DNA of 48,010 nt from Candidatus Gastranaerophilales bacterium (GTDB lineage Bacteria > Cyanobacteriota > Vampirovibrionia > Gastranaerophilales > Gastranaerophilaceae): contig CALUYU010000010.1 of assembly GCA_944325075.1 (NCBI GenBank), positions 1-48,010 of the forward strand, in the 5' to 3' direction. The notes under the pieces are model-generated. The model was not told the origin of the DNA. It ran no database searches and saw nothing but the letters and a program-made list of their open reading frames with translations. Positions 40,631 through 48,010 of this stretch are shown piece after piece. The first letter of the stretch is position 1. Every line of letters starts with the position of its first letter. The position numbers were made by a program, and so were the translations under genes.

Positions 40631-41605
40631 ATGACATTGAATGTTATTGACAGAGCCGGCAGTGAGGCTTTAATTCCTGTAGAAATTTCAAACGAAATTG
40701 TCAAAGAAGTTCCAACCGCCTCGAAACTTCTGCCACTTATGAAAAAATTACCGAATATGTCTTCCAAACAAAAAACATTGCCGGTACAAAACGCTCTTCC
40801 TGAAGCTTACTTCCTTTCAGGTGACATGGCTCAGAAACAAACTTCAAAGGCTGAATGGGAAAAATTAACATTAACAGCGGAAGAGTTGGCCGTAATTATT
40901 CCAATTCCTGAAGCTGTCTTGGATGATGCTGCATTTGATATTTGGTCTGAAATTAAGCCGCAAATTGTTGAAGCTCTTGGTATTGCAATTGACAGGGCAG
41001 TTCTTTTCGGAACAAATAAACCGACAAGCTGGCCTACATCAATTTACGAAACCGCTGTATCTAAAAAGCAAACTATTGCATTAGGTACAAATGACGATGT
41101 TGCAGCTGATATTATCGGGGTTGGCGGGTTGATGTCTTTGGTTGAACAATCCGGATTTGTTGTAAACGGATTTTTGGCTGACGCTACTTTTGAAGCTCAT
41201 TTGCGCAACCTTAGAGATAATAACAACAATCTGTTATACTCTTCTTCTCTGCTTAGTTCAACTCCGTCAAACCTCATCGGACGTCCTATCGCTTATGACA
41301 ACAACGGTGTATTTGATACTACAAAGGCTTTAATGATTTGTGGTGATTTTTCAAAAGCTGTTTATTCTATACGCCAGGATGTTACTTACAAAGTGCTTTC
41401 AGAAGCGGTCATCCAGGATACTGAAGGCAATATTGTCTACAACCTTGCACAGCAGGATATGGTTGCATTAAGAGTTGTTATGAGACTTGGGGTTCAAATT
41501 GCTAATCCGGTTACAAGAAGAAAAGGCAAAGGCGGTTATCCATTTGCAGTTTTAACTCCGGCCGCATCTTCTTCCCAAGGTTCCGGCGGAAATTCTGAAG
41601 GCTAG
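40631..41605 (+). CDS. Phage major capsid protein (HK97 fold)
   Basis: The 324-residue protein has the typical N-terminal coat pattern (ASKLLPLMKKLPNMSSKQKT and an FLSGDMAQKQTSKAEWEKL segment), the EAVLDDAAFDIWSEIKPQIV spine helix, and a C-terminal VVMRLGVQIANPVTR domain. It builds the icosahedral shell. AAAGGAG lies before the start. It is preceded by the scaffold-like gene and followed by the tail sheath. Confidence 0.9.
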   Translation: MTLNVIDRAGSEALIPVEISNEIVKEVPTASKLLPLMKKLPNMSSKQKTLPVQNALPEAYFLSGDMAQKQTSKAEWEKLTLTAEELAVIIPIPEAVLDDAAFDIWSEIKPQIVEALGIAIDRAVLFGTNKPTSWPTSIYETAVSKKQTIALGTNDDVAADIIGVGGLMSLVEQSGFVVNGFLADATFEAHLRNLRDNNNNLLYSSSLLSSTPSNLIGRPIAYDNNGVFDTTKALMICGDFSKAVYSIRQDVTYKVLSEAVIQDTEGNIVYNLAQQDMVALRVVMRLGVQIANPVTRRKGKGGYPFAVLTPAASSSQGSGGNSEG

Positions 41606-41646
41606 TTAGTTGGTTTACATGTATAAAAAATTAATAGGAGATAAAA

Positions 41647-42789
41647 ATGACTGTATATGACGATTTGATCAGCATATTATTTAAACTTCCGGACGGCAGA
41701 AGCCTTGAGGAATATTTTAAAAATATCTTGCTGGTAACTAAAATTACAGACACAGATCTTCAGGATGAAGTAACTTTCCCTGAAGAAGGTGTAAAAAAAT
41801 ATTCATCTTATGATGAAGTAATTCAGGACTTTAAACCGATATCACAGATTGCGCTTGAAGCAAATGCTATTTTTAATCAAAAAAACAATACCCAGACAAC
41901 ATCACAGATAAAATATCTTATGATTGCAAAACAAGATGATTCCGGAACTGTTTCGGCTGCGCTTGACCGGGCAAAATCCGTTGACGGGAAATTTGTAAAA
42001 GTTGTACCGGTTTCCAGAGAGGCGTCCGATCTTAAGGCTGTTGCTGACTGGTGTCTGACAAATGATCGTTTTTGTGATTTTGTTGTAACCGACGTGGATG
42101 ATGTTGCAGATATTGTTGCCGGAGAAAATAATTATGCTTACGCAATCTTTAGAAAAACATCAACTGATCCAATTGCCGCGGCTATTGCGTCAACTTCTAC
42201 ATGCGGGTATTTTGGCGGAAAAGATGGTTCGGCTCAGTTTACCCAATTATCCGGAATTTCCGCTGAAGCTTATACCGGATCTGAAATTTCAGATATGAAA
42301 TCTTCAAATATTGCTTTTTACACAAATGTTTCTCCGATTGACGGCGGGCAGACTGATAGTTTCGGATACAACTGGGTAATCGGTTCGCGTATGCTTGGCG
42401 GAGAATTGAGACAGCGTCAGATGATTATGCACTATATTAAAAAATCTATGGGGCTTATGGCGCTTGAATTCTTTAACCAAAAGCCTGTTTATGATGAGAC
42501 CGGTAATAATCTTCTGCTTACGATGGCTCAGAAGCAGTTCAGAACTTTCCAGACTTATAATCTGGTAATTCAAACAACCGCTGATCAGACCGGTTTTGAG
42601 CTAAAAGTTACACCAATCAGAGTCGGGACTTCAAGCATAATGAATACAGATACTGAAGCTTATGATGCAAAGAAATTTAAACTTAGCGGTTACTATTATG
42701 ATGCAATTGTTGGTGAAAAGGTTGACTTTACGTTTACAGTGGATCCTTCAGATGAGGAAATTGAAACTATATTGGGAGGTGAGGAATAA
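41647..42789 (+). CDS. Contractile tail sheath protein (DUF3383-like)
   Basis: The 380-residue protein has the sheath-like central segment (YFGGKDGSAQFTQLSGI) and the C-terminal KFKLSGYYYDAIVGEKVDFT, characteristic of DUF3383 tail sheath proteins. It shows that the particle had a contractile tail. Its stop overlaps the start of the tube gene by one base. It forms helical rings around the tube and drives contraction. Confidence 0.82.
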   Translation: MTVYDDLISILFKLPDGRSLEEYFKNILLVTKITDTDLQDEVTFPEEGVKKYSSYDEVIQDFKPISQIALEANAIFNQKNNTQTTSQIKYLMIAKQDDSGTVSAALDRAKSVDGKFVKVVPVSREASDLKAVADWCLTNDRFCDFVVTDVDDVADIVAGENNYAYAIFRKTSTDPIAAAIASTSTCGYFGGKDGSAQFTQLSGISAEAYTGSEISDMKSSNIAFYTNVSPIDGGQTDSFGYNWVIGSRMLGGELRQRQMIMHYIKKSMGLMALEFFNQKPVYDETGNNLLLTMAQKQFRTFQTYNLVIQTTADQTGFELKVTPIRVGTSSIMNTDTEAYDAKKFKLSGYYYDAIVGEKVDFTFTVDPSDEEIETILGGEE

Positions 42790-43169
42790 TGACAACATAT
42801 GACGCTAAGAATATTCAGTTTGTATGGAGAGGCGTTACTCTTACCGGAACCGGTGATGACCATGCATACAGCATTACACAGCAGAATGACAGTATAACTC
42901 CTTATAAAGGTGTTCAGGGAGAGGGGCTTAATATTGTAAACAATTCAAGGCAATGGAGAATAACCAGAAGCTTTAAAGTTGACAGTGTTTCTCTTCCTAT
43001 TCTTATTGAAGATAACTTAAACTATGTAGAGGATACTCTTGTAGTAAGGGATTTGAACACCGGGCGTGATGAAACTTTCACGGATTGTGTTATTCTGAAT
43101 ATTTCCGGAGAACAGGATTCCGGAACGAGAACAGTTACCTGGAACGCTCTTTACCGCAATGGTAAGTAG
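42789..43169 (+). CDS. Tail tube protein (DUF3277-like)
   Basis: The 126-residue protein starts MTTYDAKNIQFVWRGVTLTG and has VEDTLVVRDLNTGRDETFTD near its centre, diagnostic of DUF3277 tube proteins. It is the inner tube encased by the sheath. A paralogue lies downstream at 45071. Unusually, no tape-measure gene follows. Confidence 0.85.
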   Translation: MTTYDAKNIQFVWRGVTLTGTGDDHAYSITQQNDSITPYKGVQGEGLNIVNNSRQWRITRSFKVDSVSLPILIEDNLNYVEDTLVVRDLNTGRDETFTDCVILNISGEQDSGTRTVTWNALYRNGK

Positions 43170-43311
43170 TTTATAAAAAAAATAACCGGGGCAGAGAAAC
43201 TATAATGTTTTTCTGCCTTTGGTTATCTTTAATTGGTTACAATTTTATGCCAAAGGCTGCTGGTACAAGTTTAATTTTCCCGGGGCAGGCGCAATAAAGA
43301 GGAAGGACATT

Positions 43312-43635
43312 ATGAAAAAATTTAGTTTACCAAGTCTGCTTGCTAGTCCGCAAGTTTTTTGTACATTCATTTTTAATAAGAAATCTTATAACTTTAAATT
43401 CCGCTGGTGTGACAGTTTTTGTCTGTTGGATATATATTTGATTGAAGACGGGGAGACTGTTTATCTGGTAAAAGGCCGTCCTATGGTCGTGCTGGTAAAT
43501 ATTGCGGGAAGGGTAAAGGACAAAAATCTTATAGACGGGGAGCTTGTTCTTGAAAATAAATTCGGGAATAACACAGCTCCGACCCGTAATAATTTCCATA
43601 CGGATTTTGAGCTTGTTTATTACGGTGAAGATTAA
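43312..43635 (+). CDS. Baseplate plug-like protein
   Basis: I place the start at 43312 after AGGAAGGAC; about 30 codons of open frame upstream have no support. The 107-residue protein has the pattern NKKSYNFKFRWCDSFCLLDI then VYLVKGRPMVVLVN, which resembles the small baseplate plug proteins of contractile-tailed phages. It is placed between tube and baseplate hub genes, which fits. Confidence 0.6.
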   Translation: MKKFSLPSLLASPQVFCTFIFNKKSYNFKFRWCDSFCLLDIYLIEDGETVYLVKGRPMVVLVNIAGRVKDKNLIDGELVLENKFGNNTAPTRNNFHTDFELVYYGED

Positions 43636-43648
43636 TCAGAGGTAAATT

Positions 43649-44479
43649 ATGGAGAATAACAACTTAGAATTCAAACTTATGCTGGAAGCGGCAGATACGG
43701 ATATAAAGATTGACAATTTAGATATAGATTTTAATATTTTCAAGTCTTCCAGAACTGTTGCAAATACTGCTGATATTTTGGTATGGAACTTAGATGAGAC
43801 AACCTATCAGCGCTTAACCCTGCAGAATTATTTAATATCATTGTATACGCAATATGGGGAAGAAGATCCGGTATTATTTTTCCGCGGGTATATGGATATG
43901 AACTTCAGCGGGAGAATAACTTCAAATAACCGGTTGATAGACGGTGTTGATAATCCGATTGATATTCCAACCCGAATAAAACTTGTTGACGGACTTCAGG
44001 CTTACCGGGACAGGTCTATAAATAAAAATTACCGGGAAGAGGTTTCAACAACGCAGATTATAAAAGATTGTATTGCCGCAATGGGTGTTGGCACGGCCAT
44101 ATTCAGCGGAAATATTCCTGCCAAGAAATATCTTTCATTCAAGGCTATAGGGCGTCCGCATGCAATTATAAAGAAACTTTGTGACGCACTTGGTATAAAT
44201 GTAAATATTCAAAACGGGATGATATATGTCCTAACCGGTAATGAGACAGGAAATGAGGACATGGCAGTTGTTTTGGATGAATCAAATTCACTGCTTCCTC
44301 GTAAGCAGGACAACGGTCTGATAGAAATTTCTTCAAAGTTTTTGCCTAATTTAAACCCGAATGATTTTGTCAAATGTCAATTTGAAACAGTTGAGGGTCT
44401 TTTTGCAGTAAAAGATATTCGTTCAAATGGTAATAACTATGGACGTGCAGGAATTACAAAAATTACAATAGGAATATAG
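43649..44479 (+). CDS. Baseplate hub protein
   Basis: The 276-residue protein has the hub/late-control-D-like layout: an N-terminal beta domain (FNIFKSSRTVANTADILVWN), a middle QIIKDCIAAMGVG and IKKLCDALGINVNIQNGMIY segment, and a C-terminal barrel ending AGITKITIGI. It forms the trimeric hub that links the tube to the spike. It is three bases before the spike gene. Confidence 0.7.
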   Translation: MENNNLEFKLMLEAADTDIKIDNLDIDFNIFKSSRTVANTADILVWNLDETTYQRLTLQNYLISLYTQYGEEDPVLFFRGYMDMNFSGRITSNNRLIDGVDNPIDIPTRIKLVDGLQAYRDRSINKNYREEVSTTQIIKDCIAAMGVGTAIFSGNIPAKKYLSFKAIGRPHAIIKKLCDALGINVNIQNGMIYVLTGNETGNEDMAVVLDESNSLLPRKQDNGLIEISSKFLPNLNPNDFVKCQFETVEGLFAVKDIRSNGNNYGRAGITKITIGI

Positions 44480-44482
44480 ATT

Positions 44483-45049
44483 ATGAACAGGAATTATATA
44501 GATAGTTTAAGTGATTTTATCCGCGGGCTTTCCGGCACAATGCTAGTGGAAAAGCCTTGTAAAATAACAAAAGTTTATTCACAATATCTTGTAGATGTGG
44601 AATACTATGATAACAACAAAGCCGATATGCTGTATAAAGTTCCGGTAAAACATCTTCAGACACAGAGTTCTTATATATTTTTAGGTCTGAACGTAGGGGA
44701 CAGGGGGACAGTAAGATTTTTTGATAATGACGTAGCAGATTATTACCGTTCATCTTTAAGTACAAGTACTGAGTCTCGATTACATAACATAAACGACAAT
44801 CTTTTTAGTTTGGGGTACTACCCTCAAACTGAGCAGTATATTATTCCGGAGGGTGACGTGGTAATCGGTACAAACAGCGGGGCCGTAATTAGTCTGAACG
44901 GAGACGGAATTACCATAACCGGCGGCAGTATATCGATAAATGGAAGTTCTGTTAATATTGGAGAAAATTCTACAATAGACGGCAAAATTTTTTTAGAGCA
45001 TACTCACTCCAACGGAAACGAGGGTAACCCTACCGGCGGAGTGTTGTAA
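44483..45049 (+). CDS. Baseplate spike protein (gp138/gpV-like)
   Basis: The 188-residue protein has an OB-like N-terminal domain (KITKVYSQYLVDVEYYDNNK) and then a triple beta-helix type repeat region (VVIGTNSGAVISLNGDGITI and following). It ends FLEHTHSNGNEGNPTGGV, the histidine-rich tip found in phage spikes that bind a metal ion. It pierces the envelope on contraction. Confidence 0.8.
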   Translation: MNRNYIDSLSDFIRGLSGTMLVEKPCKITKVYSQYLVDVEYYDNNKADMLYKVPVKHLQTQSSYIFLGLNVGDRGTVRFFDNDVADYYRSSLSTSTESRLHNINDNLFSLGYYPQTEQYIIPEGDVVIGTNSGAVISLNGDGITITGGSISINGSSVNIGENSTIDGKIFLEHTHSNGNEGNPTGGVL

Positions 45050-45070
45050 CTTATCAAAAAGGAGAAGCAT

Positions 45071-45451
45071 ATGGCACAATTTAATATAAGAAATGTAGAA
45101 CTTGTTTGGCGCGGTCTAACTTTAAGCGGTTTTGCAAGTAGCAAGGTCGAAGTGGCCCAAGGGGAAGCCTCTAGTGTTACAACTGTTTTCGGAATTGCGG
45201 GTGAGAGCATCAATGTTCCGAATCCAAAAAGAAACTGGACTATCCGATCAAGTTTTCATGTATTTAGTTTATCATACTCAATTCTTGAGCAAGATAACCT
45301 TAACCATGTTGAAGACACGCTGATTGTGAGGGATTTAAATAGCGGAACAACAGATATTTTTACAAAGTGTGTAATCTCATCTATCGGGAACAAGCGCGAC
45401 GGCAATGAGCGGGTCGTAACCTGGAGTGCTCCGTTAAGGAATGCCAGGTAA
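45071..45451 (+). CDS. Second DUF3277-like tube paralogue (possible tube initiator)
   Basis: The 126-residue protein aligns end to end with the tube protein at 42789 (VWRGLTLSG, HVEDTLIVRDLNSGTTDIFT, VVTWSAPLRNAR). It keeps the shared central motif but is clearly diverged. It sits between spike and gp25-like genes, where phages may encode tube-initiation proteins of the baseplate. That role is inferred. Confidence 0.75.
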   Translation: MAQFNIRNVELVWRGLTLSGFASSKVEVAQGEASSVTTVFGIAGESINVPNPKRNWTIRSSFHVFSLSYSILEQDNLNHVEDTLIVRDLNSGTTDIFTKCVISSIGNKRDGNERVVTWSAPLRNAR

Positions 45452-45479
45452 ATACAAATAAATTCAAGGAGAAGAAAAA

Positions 45480-45827
45480 ATGGCTGATATACTAATAGAA
45501 AATAACGGACTGCCTCATGATGGCGGGGATTTATCTCTTGTGGAAGGCATAGACGAGGTAAAGCAGCACATCAAAACAGCATTATATACTTTTAGCAAAG
45601 ATTGGGTGCTGGATAGAAGCAAGGGGATAAATTACCCCTATGGCATGCGTAATACAGATTTTCTTGAGACCGAGGTAAGGAGCCAAATTCTTGGGGTAAG
45701 CGGTGTAGAGTCAATAGAAAACTTTTCTTTACAATTTAACCGCGAGAATTTAAACATCCAAATCACTGCTGTAGTAAAGACCGTTTACGGCAATCTAACG
45801 TTTAGTGAGGAAATCTATAATAATTAG
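45480..45827 (+). CDS. Baseplate wedge protein, gp25-like
   Basis: The 115-residue protein has GDLSLVEGIDEVKQHIKTAL and DWVLDRSKGINYPYGMRN, then VRSQILGVSGVESIENFSLQ. This is the gp25/GpW-like wedge pattern. It forms part of the baseplate that triggers sheath contraction. It is followed by a 340-base gap and then the baseplate J gene. Confidence 0.75.
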   Translation: MADILIENNGLPHDGGDLSLVEGIDEVKQHIKTALYTFSKDWVLDRSKGINYPYGMRNTDFLETEVRSQILGVSGVESIENFSLQFNRENLNIQITAVVKTVYGNLTFSEEIYNN

Positions 45828-46168
45828 AAGATAAAAAAGAGATAAAAAAAAAGGGTCGACTTTATAAAAAATCAACCCATTTATCAATACCATTATGAAT
45901 ACAAAATATTCTTCTAATATACTAACACAAGAAAATAAAAATTCCAACTAAAATAATAAATATTTAAAGAATATTTTTTTCTGAATAACAGAAAATCTGT
46001 GAAAACCCTTTAGGGATAAGCTTTTTGGTGGAAAGATATTTGTAAAGATTTGTTATTATTTTGTTAAGTTATGTTAACTCTGTTTAAAATATGACATTTT
46101 TTACAGGCATGGAATTAGTAATTTTGAATAAATTTAGTACAAACATGTAAAAAATAAAGGAGCTGAAA
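45828..46168. other. Gene-free 341-bp gap inside the baseplate genes
   Basis: No gene is seen. It contains a minus-strand terminator (45844-45878) and a hairpin TTTTCTG/CAGAAAA (45977-45995). Codon style changes across it: genes on the left favour T-ending codons such as GTT and CTT, genes on the right favour ACA, GTA and ATA. It may be a recombination joint with its own late promoter. Confidence 0.5.
45844..45878 (-). terminator. Leftward terminator without a known leftward gene
   Basis: Read on the minus strand, GGGTTGA pairs with TCGACCC (one mismatch), followed by nine T. It implies an antisense transcript entering from the right. Confidence 0.5.
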
Positions 46169-47335
46169 ATGGAAATAACAAATACCGGCATGAAAACAGA
46201 TAATTACGACGAGATTATCTCAAATATTGAAACATCATTACAAGAGTCTTTTGGGGCGGATTTTAAGATAAAGTCTAAAGGCTTGCTGGATAAGATACTT
46301 GAGTTAATCGTAAATTCCGAATTAGAGTACCAGTCAAATATAGAACTGCTTGGTAGTCAATATGCCCCTGAGAATGCGATAAACATATGGCAGGACGAAT
46401 TATACGAGCGTATAGGAGTAGCTCGTCTTTCAGCGCAGCCTACAACTTTTACAAAAGCACTATCAGGCGCTGCCGATTATACAGTTTCTGCCGGCAGTAT
46501 TACAATCCGTTCAAAAAACGGGGAGCATGAATTTATTAATATATCGGATTTTACGACAGATGAAACCGGCAAGGCATATGTAGATTTTGAGTCTGTAGAA
46601 TCCGAAAATATTTCCGTAACAGAGACGGATGAGTTTCTAATAGTAAGCGCCCCGGACGGTATAGACAGTTTTTGTGATGAAAATGTAAGCAAAATATCCC
46701 AGGGGCATGGCCGGGAATCAGATGACGACTATAGGGTAAGGTTTAGATCCTCAAAAGCGCTGAATTCCCGTGCAACACGAAATGCTAATATTGCGAATTT
46801 AACAAAATATGTAGATAACGTTGCATTTTTAAGCATTATAGATAAGAATGAAGACTTGAGCATGACTCCCGGAACTTTGCTAATAATAGCAAAACACAAC
46901 ACGACAGATAATATTTTTGCCCAGGCAATATTTGATACTGTAGGAGTTGGTGTTATCTACCAGGGTGACACGACCGTGTTGTTAAAAGACGACTGCGGTG
47001 AGGATATAAAAGTTAAGTTTAAGAACGCTGAAGAAATTCAAATAGAAATAAAATCGGAGATAAAAATTCGTTCCGGGTACTACTCGGGCAGCGTAATAAC
47101 AAATATACGCAAGAACATAACAGACTATATACAAAAACGTGTATTTGGTCTGGGAGTAATAATTTATGCAACGGAATTTATAATCCCGATATTGGAAACG
47201 GACGGAGTAGAGGCCGTTTCAACAATAAGTATAAAGCGCGGAAATGAAGAGACTTACGTTGATAATATAGAGCTGGAGCGTGACGAGGTTCCGGTATTTG
47301 GTGAAGAAAATATGATTTTCGATGTATCAGAGTAA
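46169..47335 (+). CDS. Baseplate J-like protein
   Basis: The 388-residue protein has the gpJ-like layout: an N-terminal helical part (NYDEIISNIETSLQESFGAD), a DDDYRVRFRSSKALNSRATR motif in the middle, and a C-terminal region ending EEN. Ribosome site AAAGGAG. It is a baseplate wedge/periphery component that connects to tail fibres. Its codon style matches the lipase and the isolated tail-fibre gene rather than the head genes. Confidence 0.85.
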   Translation: MEITNTGMKTDNYDEIISNIETSLQESFGADFKIKSKGLLDKILELIVNSELEYQSNIELLGSQYAPENAINIWQDELYERIGVARLSAQPTTFTKALSGAADYTVSAGSITIRSKNGEHEFINISDFTTDETGKAYVDFESVESENISVTETDEFLIVSAPDGIDSFCDENVSKISQGHGRESDDDYRVRFRSSKALNSRATRNANIANLTKYVDNVAFLSIIDKNEDLSMTPGTLLIIAKHNTTDNIFAQAIFDTVGVGVIYQGDTTVLLKDDCGEDIKVKFKNAEEIQIEIKSEIKIRSGYYSGSVITNIRKNITDYIQKRVFGLGVIIYATEFIIPILETDGVEAVSTISIKRGNEETYVDNIELERDEVPVFGEENMIFDVSE

Positions 47336-47361
47336 TTTCTGCCTTAGGGAAAACAAAGCGT

Positions 47362-47396
47362 AATCTGATACGTGTGTTTCAGATTTATATTTTTAC
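47362..47396 (+). terminator. Weak hairpin after the baseplate J gene
   Basis: AATCTGA pairs with TCAGATT around a 10-base loop and is followed by TATATTTTT. Termination would be weak. Confidence 0.4.
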
Positions 47397-47474
47397 AAAC
47401 ACTTGTAATATGTATTTTACAGTTACGACACTATAAAGAAATAATTATAAAAAGTCAATTGAAAGGAGACATCC

Positions 47475-48010
47475 ATGCAAAAAACATATGCATCATTTTA
47501 TTTGCCAAGTGAAGAGACAGAAGTAAAATATCCGGATAAAGAGTTAACTGATAGAAACAGTCTCTATATGCGGTGTAAATGCAGTAAGTCACGTTATGTG
47601 TCAACTGAAGAGTCAAGTTATATGCAGAACATCGCGGAAAACATGGATTTGCAGGGCGTAACAGCAACAGTTCAGCGCTATGCAACATGCGCGTTATCAG
47701 ATATTCTTCTTAACCAGCCGGTAAAAGACCAGAAGATGCTGGATTATCTGTTTAACTCCTATGCGCCTGCTCTGAACCTAACGTTGGCACAGAGTGAATT
47801 TAACAGTCTGCAGGAGATGTATAATGCGGCATTGGCTGGCCAGATAAATGTAGCAAACTTTGTGCAGGGCTTTTCTGATAGTATGAGTGCGGTAACAGAG
47901 CAAATGCGCCAGGAAAACTATACAAAATATGGTGAGGAGCTGCCAATAGATGTAGTTGAAAAGTTTAATGTTAATACAAAAGCTGGTATTAACAGACGAA
48001 AAGTGGACAT
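47475..48010 (+). CDS. Partial gene, tail-region phage protein, runs off the window
   Basis: ATG 47475 follows GAAAGGAGACATCC, and the frame stays open to the end of the window (178 codons). It begins MQKTYASFYLPSEETEVKYP and is helix-rich, with repeated Gln, Asn and Met (for example QSEFNSLQEMYNAAL and SAVTEQMRQENYTKYG). I do not recognise the family. By position it could be the tail-fibre connector (gpI-like) or a fibre protein. Confidence 0.6.
   Translation, partial: MQKTYASFYLPSEETEVKYPDKELTDRNSLYMRCKCSKSRYVSTEESSYMQNIAENMDLQGVTATVQRYATCALSDILLNQPVKDQKMLDYLFNSYAPALNLTLAQSEFNSLQEMYNAALAGQINVANFVQGFSDSMSAVTEQMRQENYTKYGEELPIDVVEKFNVNTKAGINRRKVD

Larger units (their letters stand above)
24466..48010 (+). 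mobile_element. Contractile-tailed prophage (myovirus-like), right end beyond the window
   Basis: Rightward terminase, portal, capsid, sheath, tube and baseplate genes define a contractile-tail phage or phage-derived particle. No integrase, lysis genes, tape measure or att sites are seen. The left edge could lie as far left as 20821 if the small regulators belong to it. Two accessory islands (26439-31775 and 34899-39184) interrupt the structural genes. Confidence 0.85.

Noticed and set aside
43219-43311. Upstream extension of the baseplate plug gene
   Set aside because: The added codons precede the only good ribosome site and include hydrophobic residues unlike the family.

Overview
The window is AT-rich bacterial DNA: about 20 kb of chromosome on the left and a contractile-tailed prophage on the right that runs off the edge. 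I infer a host in the gut/aquatic non-photosynthetic Cyanobacteriota (Vampirovibrionia/'Melainabacteria', probably Gastranaerophilales). The reasons are pseudopilins with an FTLAEVLITLG leader, a three-domain NifU, a DUF512 PDZ/radical-SAM protein, smc-scpA-scpB in one operon, and small lineage-type proteins that start MR[IV] followed by an I-x-F motif. No rRNA or marker gene proves this.

Chromosomal part (1-20.8 kb). A pseudopilin with a duplicated leader comes first. Next is an iron-sulfur cluster assembly pair, nifU-nifS, behind a promoter with a SufR-like inverted repeat. Then come an AAA+ ATPase, a leftward smc-scpA-scpB-metalloprotease operon, and an isolated phage tail-fibre gene with a partner. 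A compact type I toxin-antitoxin-like locus follows, with a short hydrophobic peptide and a convergent antisense RNA. After several small proteins there are a PulF/GspF-type platform protein, a PadR regulator overlapping a DUF512 radical-SAM protein, and four flagellar rod-type genes. Three neighbouring genes have promoters placed so that their mRNAs should be leaderless.

Regulatory or lysogeny-like region (20.8-24.4 kb). Small leftward genes, including a lone LuxR-type HTH, face a rightward tandem-HTH repressor-like gene with a palindromic operator. Other small genes, a structured-looking leader and an exported protein made of six 21-residue repeats follow. No integrase or attachment site is visible, so the prophage edge is not fixed.

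Prophage (24.4 kb to the end). Terminase small and large subunits, connector, closure and terminator proteins, portal, tail assembly chaperone (with a candidate -1 frameshift), scaffold-like protein, capsid, sheath, tube, baseplate plug, hub, spike, a second tube-like protein, gp25-like wedge and baseplate J are recognisable. The order is unusual, and no tape-measure gene lies between tube and baseplate.

The most novel feature is a pair of accessory islands inside the structural genes (26.4-31.8 kb and 34.9-39.2 kb). Together they encode six exported or membrane-anchored Kelch-type beta-propeller paralogues, one intact class-3-type lipase whose start overlaps the stop of the last Kelch gene, and three relics of the same lipase gene. 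The layout resembles an effector with an expanded array of envelope-side immunity proteins, but that function is an inference. Anchors and propellers have been shuffled between copies, and one 1.3-kb unit is almost identically duplicated on either side of the portal region.
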